Source: Inquilinus sp. KBS0705 | GTDB lineage: Bacteria; Bacteroidota; Bacteroidia; Sphingobacteriales; Sphingobacteriaceae | DNA: 64,000 bases | Direction of reading: 5' to 3' | NCBI GenBank assembly: GCA_005938025.2 | Contig: VCCI02000001.1 | Coordinates: forward strand, 2,170,001 to 2,234,000 | Shown: positions 8,942-17,368 of the stretch, piece by piece | Layout: each line of letters begins with the position of its first letter | Numbering within the stretch: position 1 is the first letter of the stretch | The notes under the pieces: generated by a model | Databases searched by the model: none | Seen by the model: the letters and a program-made list of their open reading frames with translations, nothing else | Told to the model about the DNA's origin: nothing | Translations under genes and position numbers: made by a program

Positions 8942-9016
8942 ATTAATACTGGTGCCTTGTATCAGTTTGATTTTCAGTTTAAAAACGTATTGTATCATTT
9001 TTTTAAACAAAATCTC

Positions 9017-10261
9017 ATGAAAGTAAATGAAGATCTATCAATTCTATTTTGGCTAAACCGTCAAAAGGCATCCAAAGATGGTTTAGTACCAATTTGGGTA
9101 AGAATTACCATAAACGGAAAACGCGACGGTTTTTCATCCGGTAAAAAAATACATCCCGATGCCTGGGACGAAAAAGCGGCTATAGCTGGAATGAATTGTC
9201 CAGATTATAAGATGATAAATAGTTATTTAGCAAAAACAAGGGTAGAGTTAGAAAAACACTATAATCAACTTGTTGCTGTAAATAAAAAGGTAACAGCATC
9301 TATGGTTAAGGAAGCTTACATGCCAAAAGAGGTAATACAAAAAACGCTTATGCAAGCTTTTAAATTACACAATGAAGAATTTGCCGAGCGGGTAAATAAA
9401 AACAAAGGCACCAAGGGTACATTGGGGCGCTATGAGCGACTGAAAGATAAAGTACTGGATTTCCTAAAGAAAAAACTTAAACTCGGTGATATAGCGTTAG
9501 AAGACATTGAAATGGCATTTGCTGTTAATTTCTTCCATTACTTAACTATGGAAAATGTTGGGGATAACACCGCTATGAAATATGTGAAAACTTTAAAGCA
9601 GATTATAGATCGTGCCATTGATGAAGGCTGGATTAAACATAATACTATTTCGGGGTTTAAATGCACCTATAAAGATCCTGATAGAGAAACACTTGAAATG
9701 CATGAGTTAGTTGGAATGTATGAAAAAGAAATTTCAGTAGAACGTTTGGCAGAGGTACGGGATGTATATGTCTTTTGCTGCTTTACGGGTTATGCCTACG
9801 AAACTGTTTACAAACTTGAACCGGCAAATATTTTCAAGGGGCTGGATGGTAAATTATGGATTACAAAAGATCGGCAGAAAACTGGCGTTGAAGAAACAGT
9901 ACCATTATTACCCATTGCCCTGGCAATAATCGAAAAGTATAGAAATCATTCTTATTGCGTGAATGAAAATAAATTACTTCCCGTTAATAGCAACGTTCGA
10001 TATAATGCCTATATCAAAGAAGTAGCAACAATTTGCGGCATCAAAAAGCAACTTACTACTCATACAGCGAGACATACTTTCGCGACAACTGTTCTTCTTG
10101 AAAATGATGTTCCAATAGAAACTGTCGGAAAGTTATTAGGCCACAAAGATTTGCGCTCAACGCAGATTTATGCTAAGATCACTAAGCGTAAAATCAGCAA
10201 TAACATGGCAGTATTAGAAAGTAAAATTTTTGGAGAGAAAGGATTACTGAAAGTTTCATAG
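9017..10261 (+). CDS. int: Tyrosine recombinase / ICE integrase
   Basis: 414 residues from the ATG at 9017. The frame extends to 8957, but 'MKVNEDLSILFWLNRQKAS' is the usual family N-terminus. Residues 1-90 are an arm-binding domain, ~105-220 a SAM-like core-binding domain, ~225-400 the catalytic domain. Visible catalytic residues are H349-x-x-R352, H376 and nucleophile Y385. The first catalytic Arg is absent: 'FTGYAYETV' (around residue 260) stands where 'TGLR' is usual, as reported for IntDOT. It catalyses integration and excision at tRNA-Lys, and its position next to attL fits. Confidence 0.93.
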   Translation: MKVNEDLSILFWLNRQKASKDGLVPIWVRITINGKRDGFSSGKKIHPDAWDEKAAIAGMNCPDYKMINSYLAKTRVELEKHYNQLVAVNKKVTASMVKEAYMPKEVIQKTLMQAFKLHNEEFAERVNKNKGTKGTLGRYERLKDKVLDFLKKKLKLGDIALEDIEMAFAVNFFHYLTMENVGDNTAMKYVKTLKQIIDRAIDEGWIKHNTISGFKCTYKDPDRETLEMHELVGMYEKEISVERLAEVRDVYVFCCFTGYAYETVYKLEPANIFKGLDGKLWITKDRQKTGVEETVPLLPIALAIIEKYRNHSYCVNENKLLPVNSNVRYNAYIKEVATICGIKKQLTTHTARHTFATTVLLENDVPIETVGKLLGHKDLRSTQIYAKITKRKISNNMAVLESKIFGEKGLLKVS

Positions 10262-10411
10262 AAGATTATTTAATTTATGATCACAAATTTCGGCAGGTTG
10301 GGAAAACTTTACAGAAGAGCAATGAAAACTTACACTTCGAAATGGGTTATATATTAATTTGTTTTGTTGAATTAATTTAATAACATTATATAAATTTCTA
10401 AAGAAGATAAA

Positions 10412-11440
10412 ATGGCAATCAAGCTTTTTTCGATTGATAAAGACGAAGTGATAAATGGTGATTTCATTACCGGTAAAACAAATTACGACTTTGCATTATC
10501 TAATTTTCTACCTCTTATAGATCGGCTGGAAATACAGCGTAAAGGACAAGACCCAAAGTTTTATAGTAGGCTCGAAAATGACATTTTAAAGGGGTGCGTT
10601 ATGCCGCCAATTACATTGGCTTTTGTCGGTTTGGAGTTGACAACGATGGAATTGACACAGGTAGAAAAAATAATAAATACTGAAATCGAGAGTGCTTTTA
10701 TTTTAGATGGTTTACAAAGATTGAGAACTCTACAAAGAGCTGCACATAGAAAGGATTATTCAATTGAAATGTCTAGGCCCGTTTTTGTCAATATTATATT
10801 ATGTGATTCGATGGATAAATTATTGTATCGAATGATAACTCTAAATAATGGTCAGAAGCCAATGACTGCACGGCATCAGATTGAAATTATTGCGAGTAAC
10901 GTTTATGATTTTTCTAATTCATCCGTGGCTATCCAAACCGAGAAGTTAAAATCAAAAAAGCCTATACCAGGTGCGTTTAAGCAAGCTGATTTTATAAAAG
11001 CATATTTAGCCTTTTTAAGCAAGTCTATCAATATAGATAATGCGAAAATTATCGAGGAAAAAATGGATGAGTTAATTGCAGATAAAATCCTTGATACTAA
11101 TATAAAAGAACAAGTAATTGAATTTACTCAGATAATAGACTTGATTGATAATTTTACAAACAAAAATAATTACTTAAAAAAATGGTTTCAAAATGTTAAC
11201 AATTTATTGGGATTTAGTGCAGCGATTTCGAAGTCCTATGATATTGTAGTAAAATTATCAGATAATGAATTCGAACAACATGTTAAAATTTATGAAACAG
11301 CTTTTGAATATTTTGATGTTTCTAAGATACGAGTTGGCGATATAAGGAGAAAAACAGTGTACTATTATATAAAACACTTTGAAGATTTGTTTGAGTTAAA
11401 TGATACAACATTAATTGATGTATTATCGCAAGAGATATAA
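10412..11440 (+). CDS. DGQR-motif protein (DUF262/DGQHR/ParB-like), partner of the HEPN-like gene
   Basis: 342 residues. The motif 'FILDGLQRLRTL' (D99-G-L-Q-R103) and a second signature 'MITLNNGQKPMTARHQIEI' (~141-159) resemble the two conserved motifs of DUF262/GmrS and DGQHR/DndB-like proteins ('VDGQQRL', 'N.GG.pLT..E'). These families bind nucleotides or DNA in restriction and phosphorothioation systems. No HNH or DUF1524 nuclease domain is visible. The stop overlaps the next ATG (TAATG), so the two genes are translationally coupled. Very AT-rich compared with the flanking chromosome, consistent with cargo. Exact function is unknown; defence is inferred from context. Confidence 0.65.
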   Translation: MAIKLFSIDKDEVINGDFITGKTNYDFALSNFLPLIDRLEIQRKGQDPKFYSRLENDILKGCVMPPITLAFVGLELTTMELTQVEKIINTEIESAFILDGLQRLRTLQRAAHRKDYSIEMSRPVFVNIILCDSMDKLLYRMITLNNGQKPMTARHQIEIIASNVYDFSNSSVAIQTEKLKSKKPIPGAFKQADFIKAYLAFLSKSINIDNAKIIEEKMDELIADKILDTNIKEQVIEFTQIIDLIDNFTNKNNYLKKWFQNVNNLLGFSAAISKSYDIVVKLSDNEFEQHVKIYETAFEYFDVSKIRVGDIRRKTVYYYIKHFEDLFELNDTTLIDVLSQEI

Positions 11441-12336
11441 TGCCAAAGTTTGAACAATTTGAATTATGTGAACCTTTTAGTTTGTCAAACTATGAAAAGC
11501 TTCCAAATTCTTTAAGGTTAGATAAAACTATTAAGGAAGAAGGAAAATTATATAGACTGTTAATAGGTTCTTTGGATATTAAAAATAATATCACAGGGGA
11601 AATAATTAAGCAAAAAACAAATTATTCGGTTTTAGGTAAAAGGGATAGAAAGCGCTTTTCAAATAATTTGTTTACCGAACCGCTTTCTTCGACGACCACT
11701 TTAGGTATTTTAGACAAGTATTTAACTGCTAGTAATCCCAGCAATATCCCATTATTTAAAGATTTGATTAATGAGTATTGTTTTTATCATTATTATAAAT
11801 TAAATGGTGTCCATACGCTGGCTTTTCTACATATTTATAGAATATTGGAGCGTATGTCATATACATTTCCAATGCTCTATGCGTCAAAAGCGACCGATTA
11901 TGTTGGAACGTTTAACAAGTTGCAGAATTTTTTTAAAGGGTCTAATTCAGAATTGAAGTTTTTCAACCTTTTTATCAATGACTTTTTTGAAGATGAATTT
12001 TTAGAGTATAAGGTTAAAATTAACATAACTGCTCATAATGAAGATATAAGGGAAAGCTATTATAAAATTTTAAATATGCTTTGTAAGTCAAATGATCCTG
12101 CTATAAATATTGTCGGATTCAATGAGTTTTCTGATATCACAATGGAGAACCGCGATACTATTAATCTTTTGATTCATTTGAGAAATAGATATTTTCATTT
12201 TGCTTCCGGAGGCCAACGCAATATTACTTCATCTGAAATGATTGAGCCTAACGATTTTTATAAATTATTAAACGAACATTTTATTAATTGGCTTGCGGTT
12301 GTTTATTTTACAATTGTAAAAGCATCAATAAAATAA
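11440..12336 (+). CDS. Putative HEPN-domain protein
   Basis: 298 residues with no recognised family name. Near the C-terminus 'INLLIHLRNRYFHFASGG' contains R248-N249-x3-H253, the RNxxxH active-site signature of HEPN ribonucleases, set in a predicted amphipathic helix as expected. The remainder is helical and rich in aromatic residues ('YCFYHYYKLNGVHTLAFLHIYRILERM'). It overlaps the preceding DGQR-motif gene by one base. A HEPN RNase next to a regulator/sensor gene is the usual layout of toxin-antitoxin or abortive-infection pairs. RNase activity is inferred from the motif only. Confidence 0.6.
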   Translation: MPKFEQFELCEPFSLSNYEKLPNSLRLDKTIKEEGKLYRLLIGSLDIKNNITGEIIKQKTNYSVLGKRDRKRFSNNLFTEPLSSTTTLGILDKYLTASNPSNIPLFKDLINEYCFYHYYKLNGVHTLAFLHIYRILERMSYTFPMLYASKATDYVGTFNKLQNFFKGSNSELKFFNLFINDFFEDEFLEYKVKINITAHNEDIRESYYKILNMLCKSNDPAINIVGFNEFSDITMENRDTINLLIHLRNRYFHFASGGQRNITSSEMIEPNDFYKLLNEHFINWLAVVYFTIVKASIK

Positions 12337-12658
12337 TTCAAATATTAAAACACCCAATCACTTGCGCACGCATGTCCTGTGTGCCATAGCCAACATACCG
12401 CGTTTGCGATAGCAGTGGAAGGCCAGGACCACTTTTATAAGTGGTGAGGATAGCGAGTCCCTACATCTATCAGTGGGGACAAAGCCCAGATCATACCACT
12501 ATACCCATTGTAATTGGTTGCCATTTTACCAGCGATTAATAGTAGGTAAATTTAGTTTTTGAGAAATATGAATTGGAATTCAAAGATCGTAAAAACATAC
12601 GATTGAGGTCTTTTTCTAATAATCAGTGTCTAATACTCATAATAAATTCTATTTTGTA
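12337..12658. other. Intergenic region with two hairpins, GC-richer than its surroundings
   Basis: Between the convergent HEPN-like and DUF2971 genes. 12428-12445 is ACCACTT/AAGTGGT with a 4-nt loop, and 12457-12480 is GTCCC/GGGAC with a 14-nt loop. On the minus strand a short open stretch (about 12371-12500) reads '..SLSSPLIKVVLAFHCYRKRGMLAMAHRTCVRK', which may be the decayed tail of a gene. I cannot name an RNA family. It may be a double terminator, a structured RNA or a relic. Confidence 0.4.
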
Positions 12659-13552
12659 TTATAAAAAATTGATGTTTATTTGGTAATCAACTATATTTCG
12701 AATAGCCATACCAAAACGAACGTTTGGATATATCGCACGAGCTAAATCAGTTATATAAATTCGGTTTTCGCTATTGATCTTTTCGCCGAATATGATGGAT
12801 TTAACGGCAGAATTAGGGTAGTTGAAAAGTTCACCTGAAAGTTCATTATTCTCAGAATGAAATATTAGCCGCATTTCCTTTTCATAGCACCATTCAAGTG
12901 GTTTAACACCAAATTGTTTTGTATATAAATCAAATAATAATTTTTTCGATTTTTTCAGCCAATCAGAATAATTTCTAATATTCTGTGTGTTATGGCTTTT
13001 GACATACCTTCTGTAAGACAGTTCTTCATCGATGGCCATCTCGTGGAAGTCAACTTGATCAGCTGCAACATTGTAAACCATTGTATCGAAATATACAGGT
13101 TTTCTTTTGTATTTAACTTTAAGAACCAAAGCTCTATTTGACAGCTTTACCAATTCATCTGCATCAAATTCGATACAAAAACCACGAAGACCATCAGTGT
13201 AATGCGACCACATAAGTAAATTTGAAATCTCTCTGCTAAAACAGCAAATGCGAGCACTATCAAGATACTTTGATATACTTTGTGAATAATCATTAATAAA
13301 CTGTTCACAGTATTCAAATAATCGGTTTATACCTTCTGCACTATAATCTGGTTCATCAAAACCCCATGCCCGGTAAACGTCAGCATAGCGACTTTTCTCA
13401 TTTACTGAATGCGGAATTCCTTTTTGAATAATTGACCAGCATTCAAACGGATCATTAAATGCCTGGTAATGATTACAAAAAACTTCACTTTTTTTTAATC
13501 CCTCAAGCGAATGTTCATTAATTTGATGAAATTTAAAAACACTATTATACAT
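12659..13552 (-). CDS. DUF2971 family protein
   Basis: 297 residues. Typical DUF2971 features are the N-terminal 'LKKSEVFCNHYQAFNDPFE', the central 'CCFSREISNLLMWSHYTDGLRGFCIEFD' and the C-terminal 'LEWCYEKEMRLIFHSEN'. The family is common in mobile islands and near toxin or defence genes; its biochemical role is unknown. It starts 36 bp after the preceding gene (13588-14517) and is the last gene of a four-gene minus-strand run that begins with the DUF262 gene. Confidence 0.85.
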   Translation of the reverse strand: MYNSVFKFHQINEHSLEGLKKSEVFCNHYQAFNDPFECWSIIQKGIPHSVNEKSRYADVYRAWGFDEPDYSAEGINRLFEYCEQFINDYSQSISKYLDSARICCFSREISNLLMWSHYTDGLRGFCIEFDADELVKLSNRALVLKVKYKRKPVYFDTMVYNVAADQVDFHEMAIDEELSYRRYVKSHNTQNIRNYSDWLKKSKKLLFDLYTKQFGVKPLEWCYEKEMRLIFHSENNELSGELFNYPNSAVKSIIFGEKINSENRIYITDLARAIYPNVRFGMAIRNIVDYQININFL

Positions 13553-13587
13553 GGGTAATTTGAAGCCTCAAATAATAATAATTTTGG

Positions 13588-14517
13588 TTATATAAGACCA
13601 TTAAGAATCAATGTTTGTTTAATTGTCGATGCAGCATTTTTGATTTGATTATCCTGCTCTTTGGTCTTGCCTTCTTTCGTCGGTTTTTTATCTATAGACG
13701 CAAAAATCACCTCCGTTTTTGTTTCATAAAAATATAGTCTGTATGCAGCAGGATTAAATATTCGAAGTTCGCAAACATTAATTTCTTTTTCATTGTCAGG
13801 GGTAACATCTTTAATAAGATCATTATCAGGAAAAAACTTTGATGTTCCGTCTCGTTTTATTGCTTTTTCTACCCTACTGATAACTGCCATTTGCGTATCT
13901 GCATCAAGTTTTTCAAAACCATTTTGAAATTTTGGACTGAAATGGTTATCTCCCGAAATATCAAGTAACCTCTCAAAATTTCCTAATTTCTCACGTCTCG
14001 CTAAGACAATTATTTTTTCAATTTCATTAGTATTTGCAGGTTCGCCATACAGGTTATTAAGTTCTGTAATACTTCCATCACTTCCTGGTATTGATAAAGG
14101 ATGCACTCTAAGTTCTTCATTCAGACCCATACTGAAAGCATACCCAGCATTATCTGCCACAACTTTAAGGTAATACGCATCTTTTGGATTTAGGCCGACT
14201 AACAAAGTGTAGTCGTTCATTATCATTTCCTCTTCGTTAGCTTCTATAAAGTGAGAATTAAATGGATATTTTGTAAAAGCGCTGTATGCCGCAGATCTCA
14301 TAGTTCGATCCAAACTGCCTATGCACATCGCAAGCGAAAAGTTATCAGCAGAAAGCATCACTTGCTGAGCATCCGTAACGGTGACAATCCCGTCTACATC
14401 GTCAGGATATTTTTTTTTCAGTGTATTATATTCACTGTAGGTTGCTGAAAATGCTGAGGATATAACTTCATGGGTAATTCCGTCCGGCGTAAGGGTGTTT
14501 AAGTAAAATAAATTCAT
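13588..14517 (-). CDS. Protein with C-terminal RelE/HigB-like domain, in ATPase operon
   Basis: 309 residues. Residues 1-~185 are unrecognised. From ~195 the pattern 'FSPKFQNGFEKLDADTQMAVISRVEKAIKRDG', then 'VCELRIFNPAAYRLYFYETKTEVIFASIDKKPTKEGKTKEQDNQIKNAASTIKQ', looks like a RelE/HigB toxin fold: an N-terminal helix pair, an 'ELRI..YRLYFY' strand pair, a 'KK' segment and a final helix. Its ATG follows the ATPase stop directly, with no spacer, so the two are coupled. A ribosome-dependent or other RNase function is an inference; catalytic residues cannot be assigned confidently by eye. Confidence 0.55.
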   Translation of the reverse strand: MNLFYLNTLTPDGITHEVISSAFSATYSEYNTLKKKYPDDVDGIVTVTDAQQVMLSADNFSLAMCIGSLDRTMRSAAYSAFTKYPFNSHFIEANEEEMIMNDYTLLVGLNPKDAYYLKVVADNAGYAFSMGLNEELRVHPLSIPGSDGSITELNNLYGEPANTNEIEKIIVLARREKLGNFERLLDISGDNHFSPKFQNGFEKLDADTQMAVISRVEKAIKRDGTSKFFPDNDLIKDVTPDNEKEINVCELRIFNPAAYRLYFYETKTEVIFASIDKKPTKEGKTKEQDNQIKNAASTIKQTLILNGLI

Positions 14518-15531
14518 TTACAAAAGTTCAGAGGAGTTCTTTTCAAACTGGTCAAAAAAGTTTGTTGGCCATTCATCTAATCTACCATCATTATCAAGTA
14601 TCGGTGATGCAACATCAGTAAGCTGATTTTTATCCAATTCAAACCAATGGAATTGCACATTATCACCAAAATCGCCGAAGCGTTTCGCCGCAATTCTTAT
14701 TCCATCAAAAATATGGTCACTGTGCGTTTCTATAATAACCTGTGATCCTGCACGTGTGCATAAAGCTATCAGGTTCGCAATTTCTGTTTGACCTTTTGGG
14801 TGAAGATGAGCCTCAGGATTTTCTATTATTACAACACTGTTCTTTATAAGGGTCCCTACCAAAAGTGCTGTTATTACCGGCAATATATAGCTAAGACCGA
14901 AGCCTACGTTAGTCGACCTGTGTTGATTAAACATACTGTAAGAAATATCACTCAGTTCAACTAATTCAAAGCTGAACTTAGTGTTAGGTGATATTTTATT
15001 TAACCAGGACTGAAGTACAAATATAAACTGATCATTTTCAGATTCTTTTAATACAAGAGTCTCAGCAAGATGTTCGTATTCGTAAGATCTTATGCACTGA
15101 AGAACGTTCTCACCATTAGGCCCTATTTTATTTATGAGGTTTGCATCATTATAAATCTGAATACCACCTCTTGGGCCGAACCTATCTGCTGCTATATAAA
15201 TTATTTCAGGAAAGTCTGAAGGTATTCCGTCACTTGTTATTTTATAATCTGTTTCTTCAACCGGAATCTCGATCGAAAGTTCGCCGTTTTCAAGCTGCAC
15301 AGATAATCCAATATTGCCTGATGAATTTGAGTTCCTTAATTCTTTGGCTGTTCCATGCCCATAAAGCAACACACTTTTTTCTCTTTTCGAAGCCTTTTCG
15401 AGCATAAGCAATGCCTGGATTACCGAACTTTTTCCGCTGCTGTTCAAACCTGTCAAAACCGTAAGTGGGCTGAGATTGATATCTCGTTCCAAAAAAGACT
15501 TGAACCCAGATAGGCGAATGGATTTTATCAT
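14518..15531 (-). CDS. AAA/ABC-type ATPase, DUF3696 family
   Basis: 337 residues. Walker A G28-LNSSGKSS (P-loop 28-36), an ABC-like signature region 'NVGFGLSYILPV' (208-219), Walker B 'VVIIENPEAHLHP' (233-245) and an 'ETHSDHI' H-loop (268-274) define an OLD/RecF-like AAA ATPase. The tail 'GRLDEWPTNFFDQ' is the DUF3696 mark. No TOPRIM domain is seen. The start overlaps the end of the DUF262 gene by 4 bp (ATGA), so it is coupled to it. Such ATPases act as sensors in Septu-, Gabija- and PARIS-like systems, a role inferred here by analogy. Confidence 0.85.
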   Translation of the reverse strand: MIKSIRLSGFKSFLERDINLSPLTVLTGLNSSGKSSVIQALLMLEKASKREKSVLLYGHGTAKELRNSNSSGNIGLSVQLENGELSIEIPVEETDYKITSDGIPSDFPEIIYIAADRFGPRGGIQIYNDANLINKIGPNGENVLQCIRSYEYEHLAETLVLKESENDQFIFVLQSWLNKISPNTKFSFELVELSDISYSMFNQHRSTNVGFGLSYILPVITALLVGTLIKNSVVIIENPEAHLHPKGQTEIANLIALCTRAGSQVIIETHSDHIFDGIRIAAKRFGDFGDNVQFHWFELDKNQLTDVASPILDNDGRLDEWPTNFFDQFEKNSSELL

Positions 15532-17249
15532 AACAGGTATTTTTTAACTAATGTATTTAATTTTGAATGGCGCTCAATAACTGAAGTTTGTTTCAGCGCG
15601 TTACGAGAAACTACTTGCTTGAAACTGTCTTTAGAAAGATAATTAAGGTTATAGTCATTAATAAACTCCTTTTTATTTTCGACCAGTATCTCAAATTCTT
15701 CACTTTCAAGTTTAGAAAAAATTGCTCCCCATGTTTCAAAAAGGGCTTTGTTAACAGGAGTTTTACGAAGCCCGTAATAACTGGTTCGGAAATTATGTTC
15801 TCCGAAAATTAGTTGTGTTCGTTTCATGGCAGACAGAAATCTTACTTCTATCATTTTCAAAGAATCAATCTGTATATCGTCCCGATGAATCCTTTCATTA
15901 AATAGCTTTTTAGTAGTTGAAGGGGCAAAATCAGGCATTGCATTAATAATTCTCATTGTATCACTCAAAAATGTGTCAACGTCGCCGCTTTTGGGATATT
16001 TTGAATAATCCCTTATCATGAATGCAATACAGCGTAGGATGAACTCACGGTCGACCATTCTGTTCGCTTTGAGTTTGTTATCGGTGGCATTCTTAAATGT
16101 TTGTTTAGATGCCAGTAATTTCAGCAAATCTGTGGAGTTACCTACGTACAATGCATGACGTATTTCCTGGTCAGTAAGGGGCACTCCGCCCGTGTTTATT
16201 CTTTTAAATATATTTCTTTTCACATCTTCCGGTGTTCCGGGATTGATGATTGTGAAAGAAAACTCCGTTTCCATAATTCGGTTTTGGATATGTACCGGTA
16301 GCTCTTTAAATTGGAAATTATTAAAACTCGGCCCCCAAAATTCGAGATTCTTTAATTTAATACCAAAACCGCTTAGGCTTTCATCTTTTGTCTCTAAATA
16401 GCTTTTGCCCAGTACAAAATCTCTAATTGTACTTAGTCTTTGAAGGCCGTCTACAACGTTAAAATTACCATCGTCATCGATCGAAACGTAAAACATTGGA
16501 AGCGGAATTTTAAGCATCAAACTTTCGATTAGCCTGCATTTTTTCTCATCAGTCCATACTTCATTTCGCTGAAAATCCGGATTAAGATTAATTGTACCCT
16601 GCTTAATTCTCCTTAGAATGGTGTCCATAGAAATACCTTTAGTATCAATGGAAATCTTCATTGGATCAAACGGGACAAAGTCCTCATTATCAGGTGTTAT
16701 TTCGTCCTCCTCGTCAACCGACTCATCGCTGTAATCAGAAAATAGCTGGAAATAATATAAAACGTCCCCTCTTTCAGAAATCATTTTACTGATATTCAGA
16801 TAAGAGATAACAGGTAGAGATATTTCCCTTATGAGCTTATACCCGGCATCATTTGAATTAACGTACACTCGGGGGCCGGCAATCTGATCCTGATCCTTAG
16901 CTGTAAAGAAAATTGTTTGGTTTAAAGCATTAATCTGATGTTTTCTTTCATCCCAATATTCAAGCAGTTCGTCTTTGTGTCTGTATTCCTGAGTTGGGTG
17001 TAGATATTCGGTACGGGACTCATCAAGATAAAGATTAAGGTCATTCCTGAGCAGAAAACAGTCTATTTCAAATCCCCGCTCACCAAAGAAAGACTTCAGA
17101 TCTTCATTATCATACCCTACATATAACTTTGCCTCTCCGTTTCCTTCACCAATTTTGTTGGGACCTAAAACGAATGAATCAGCAATTGTAATCCTGGTTT
17201 TTGTGTCCTGAACTGTATAAAGCTTGTTATTTATTGAGATGCTTTTCAT
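15528..17249 (-). CDS. DUF262 (GmrS-like) protein with an unusual N-terminal domain
   Basis: 573 residues. The DUF262 core starts near residue 205 ('LNPDFQRNEVWTDEKKCRLIESLMLKIPLP'), with D267-G-L-Q-R271 'VVDGLQRLSTI' and 'FKRINTGGVPLTDQEIRHALY'. Residues 1-~170 are an unrecognised alpha/beta region, joined by an acidic linker (~172-192). The C-terminal DUF1524/HNH nuclease of GmrSD is not visible. DUF262 binds nucleotide and cleaves modified DNA in GmrSD. Here it is the first gene of a tightly coupled operon with a DUF3696 ATPase, the RelE-like protein and DUF2971. Confidence 0.82.
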   Translation of the reverse strand: MKSISINNKLYTVQDTKTRITIADSFVLGPNKIGEGNGEAKLYVGYDNEDLKSFFGERGFEIDCFLLRNDLNLYLDESRTEYLHPTQEYRHKDELLEYWDERKHQINALNQTIFFTAKDQDQIAGPRVYVNSNDAGYKLIREISLPVISYLNISKMISERGDVLYYFQLFSDYSDESVDEEDEITPDNEDFVPFDPMKISIDTKGISMDTILRRIKQGTINLNPDFQRNEVWTDEKKCRLIESLMLKIPLPMFYVSIDDDGNFNVVDGLQRLSTIRDFVLGKSYLETKDESLSGFGIKLKNLEFWGPSFNNFQFKELPVHIQNRIMETEFSFTIINPGTPEDVKRNIFKRINTGGVPLTDQEIRHALYVGNSTDLLKLLASKQTFKNATDNKLKANRMVDREFILRCIAFMIRDYSKYPKSGDVDTFLSDTMRIINAMPDFAPSTTKKLFNERIHRDDIQIDSLKMIEVRFLSAMKRTQLIFGEHNFRTSYYGLRKTPVNKALFETWGAIFSKLESEEFEILVENKKEFINDYNLNYLSKDSFKQVVSRNALKQTSVIERHSKLNTLVKKYLL

Positions 17250-17368
17250 TATTTGCAGTTACGCTAATCCATAAAGTTATAATATTTAAAGGTAAGGATA
17301 TGCAACAAGTCTCCAAACCGAACAAAAATAGAAATTTGTTTGATGCAAATCTTTTCTGTGCTGTCCTA

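Noticed and set aside
12428..12480. Hairpins considered as a CRISPR array
   Set aside because: There are only two unlike hairpins, no regular spacers and no cas genes in the window.
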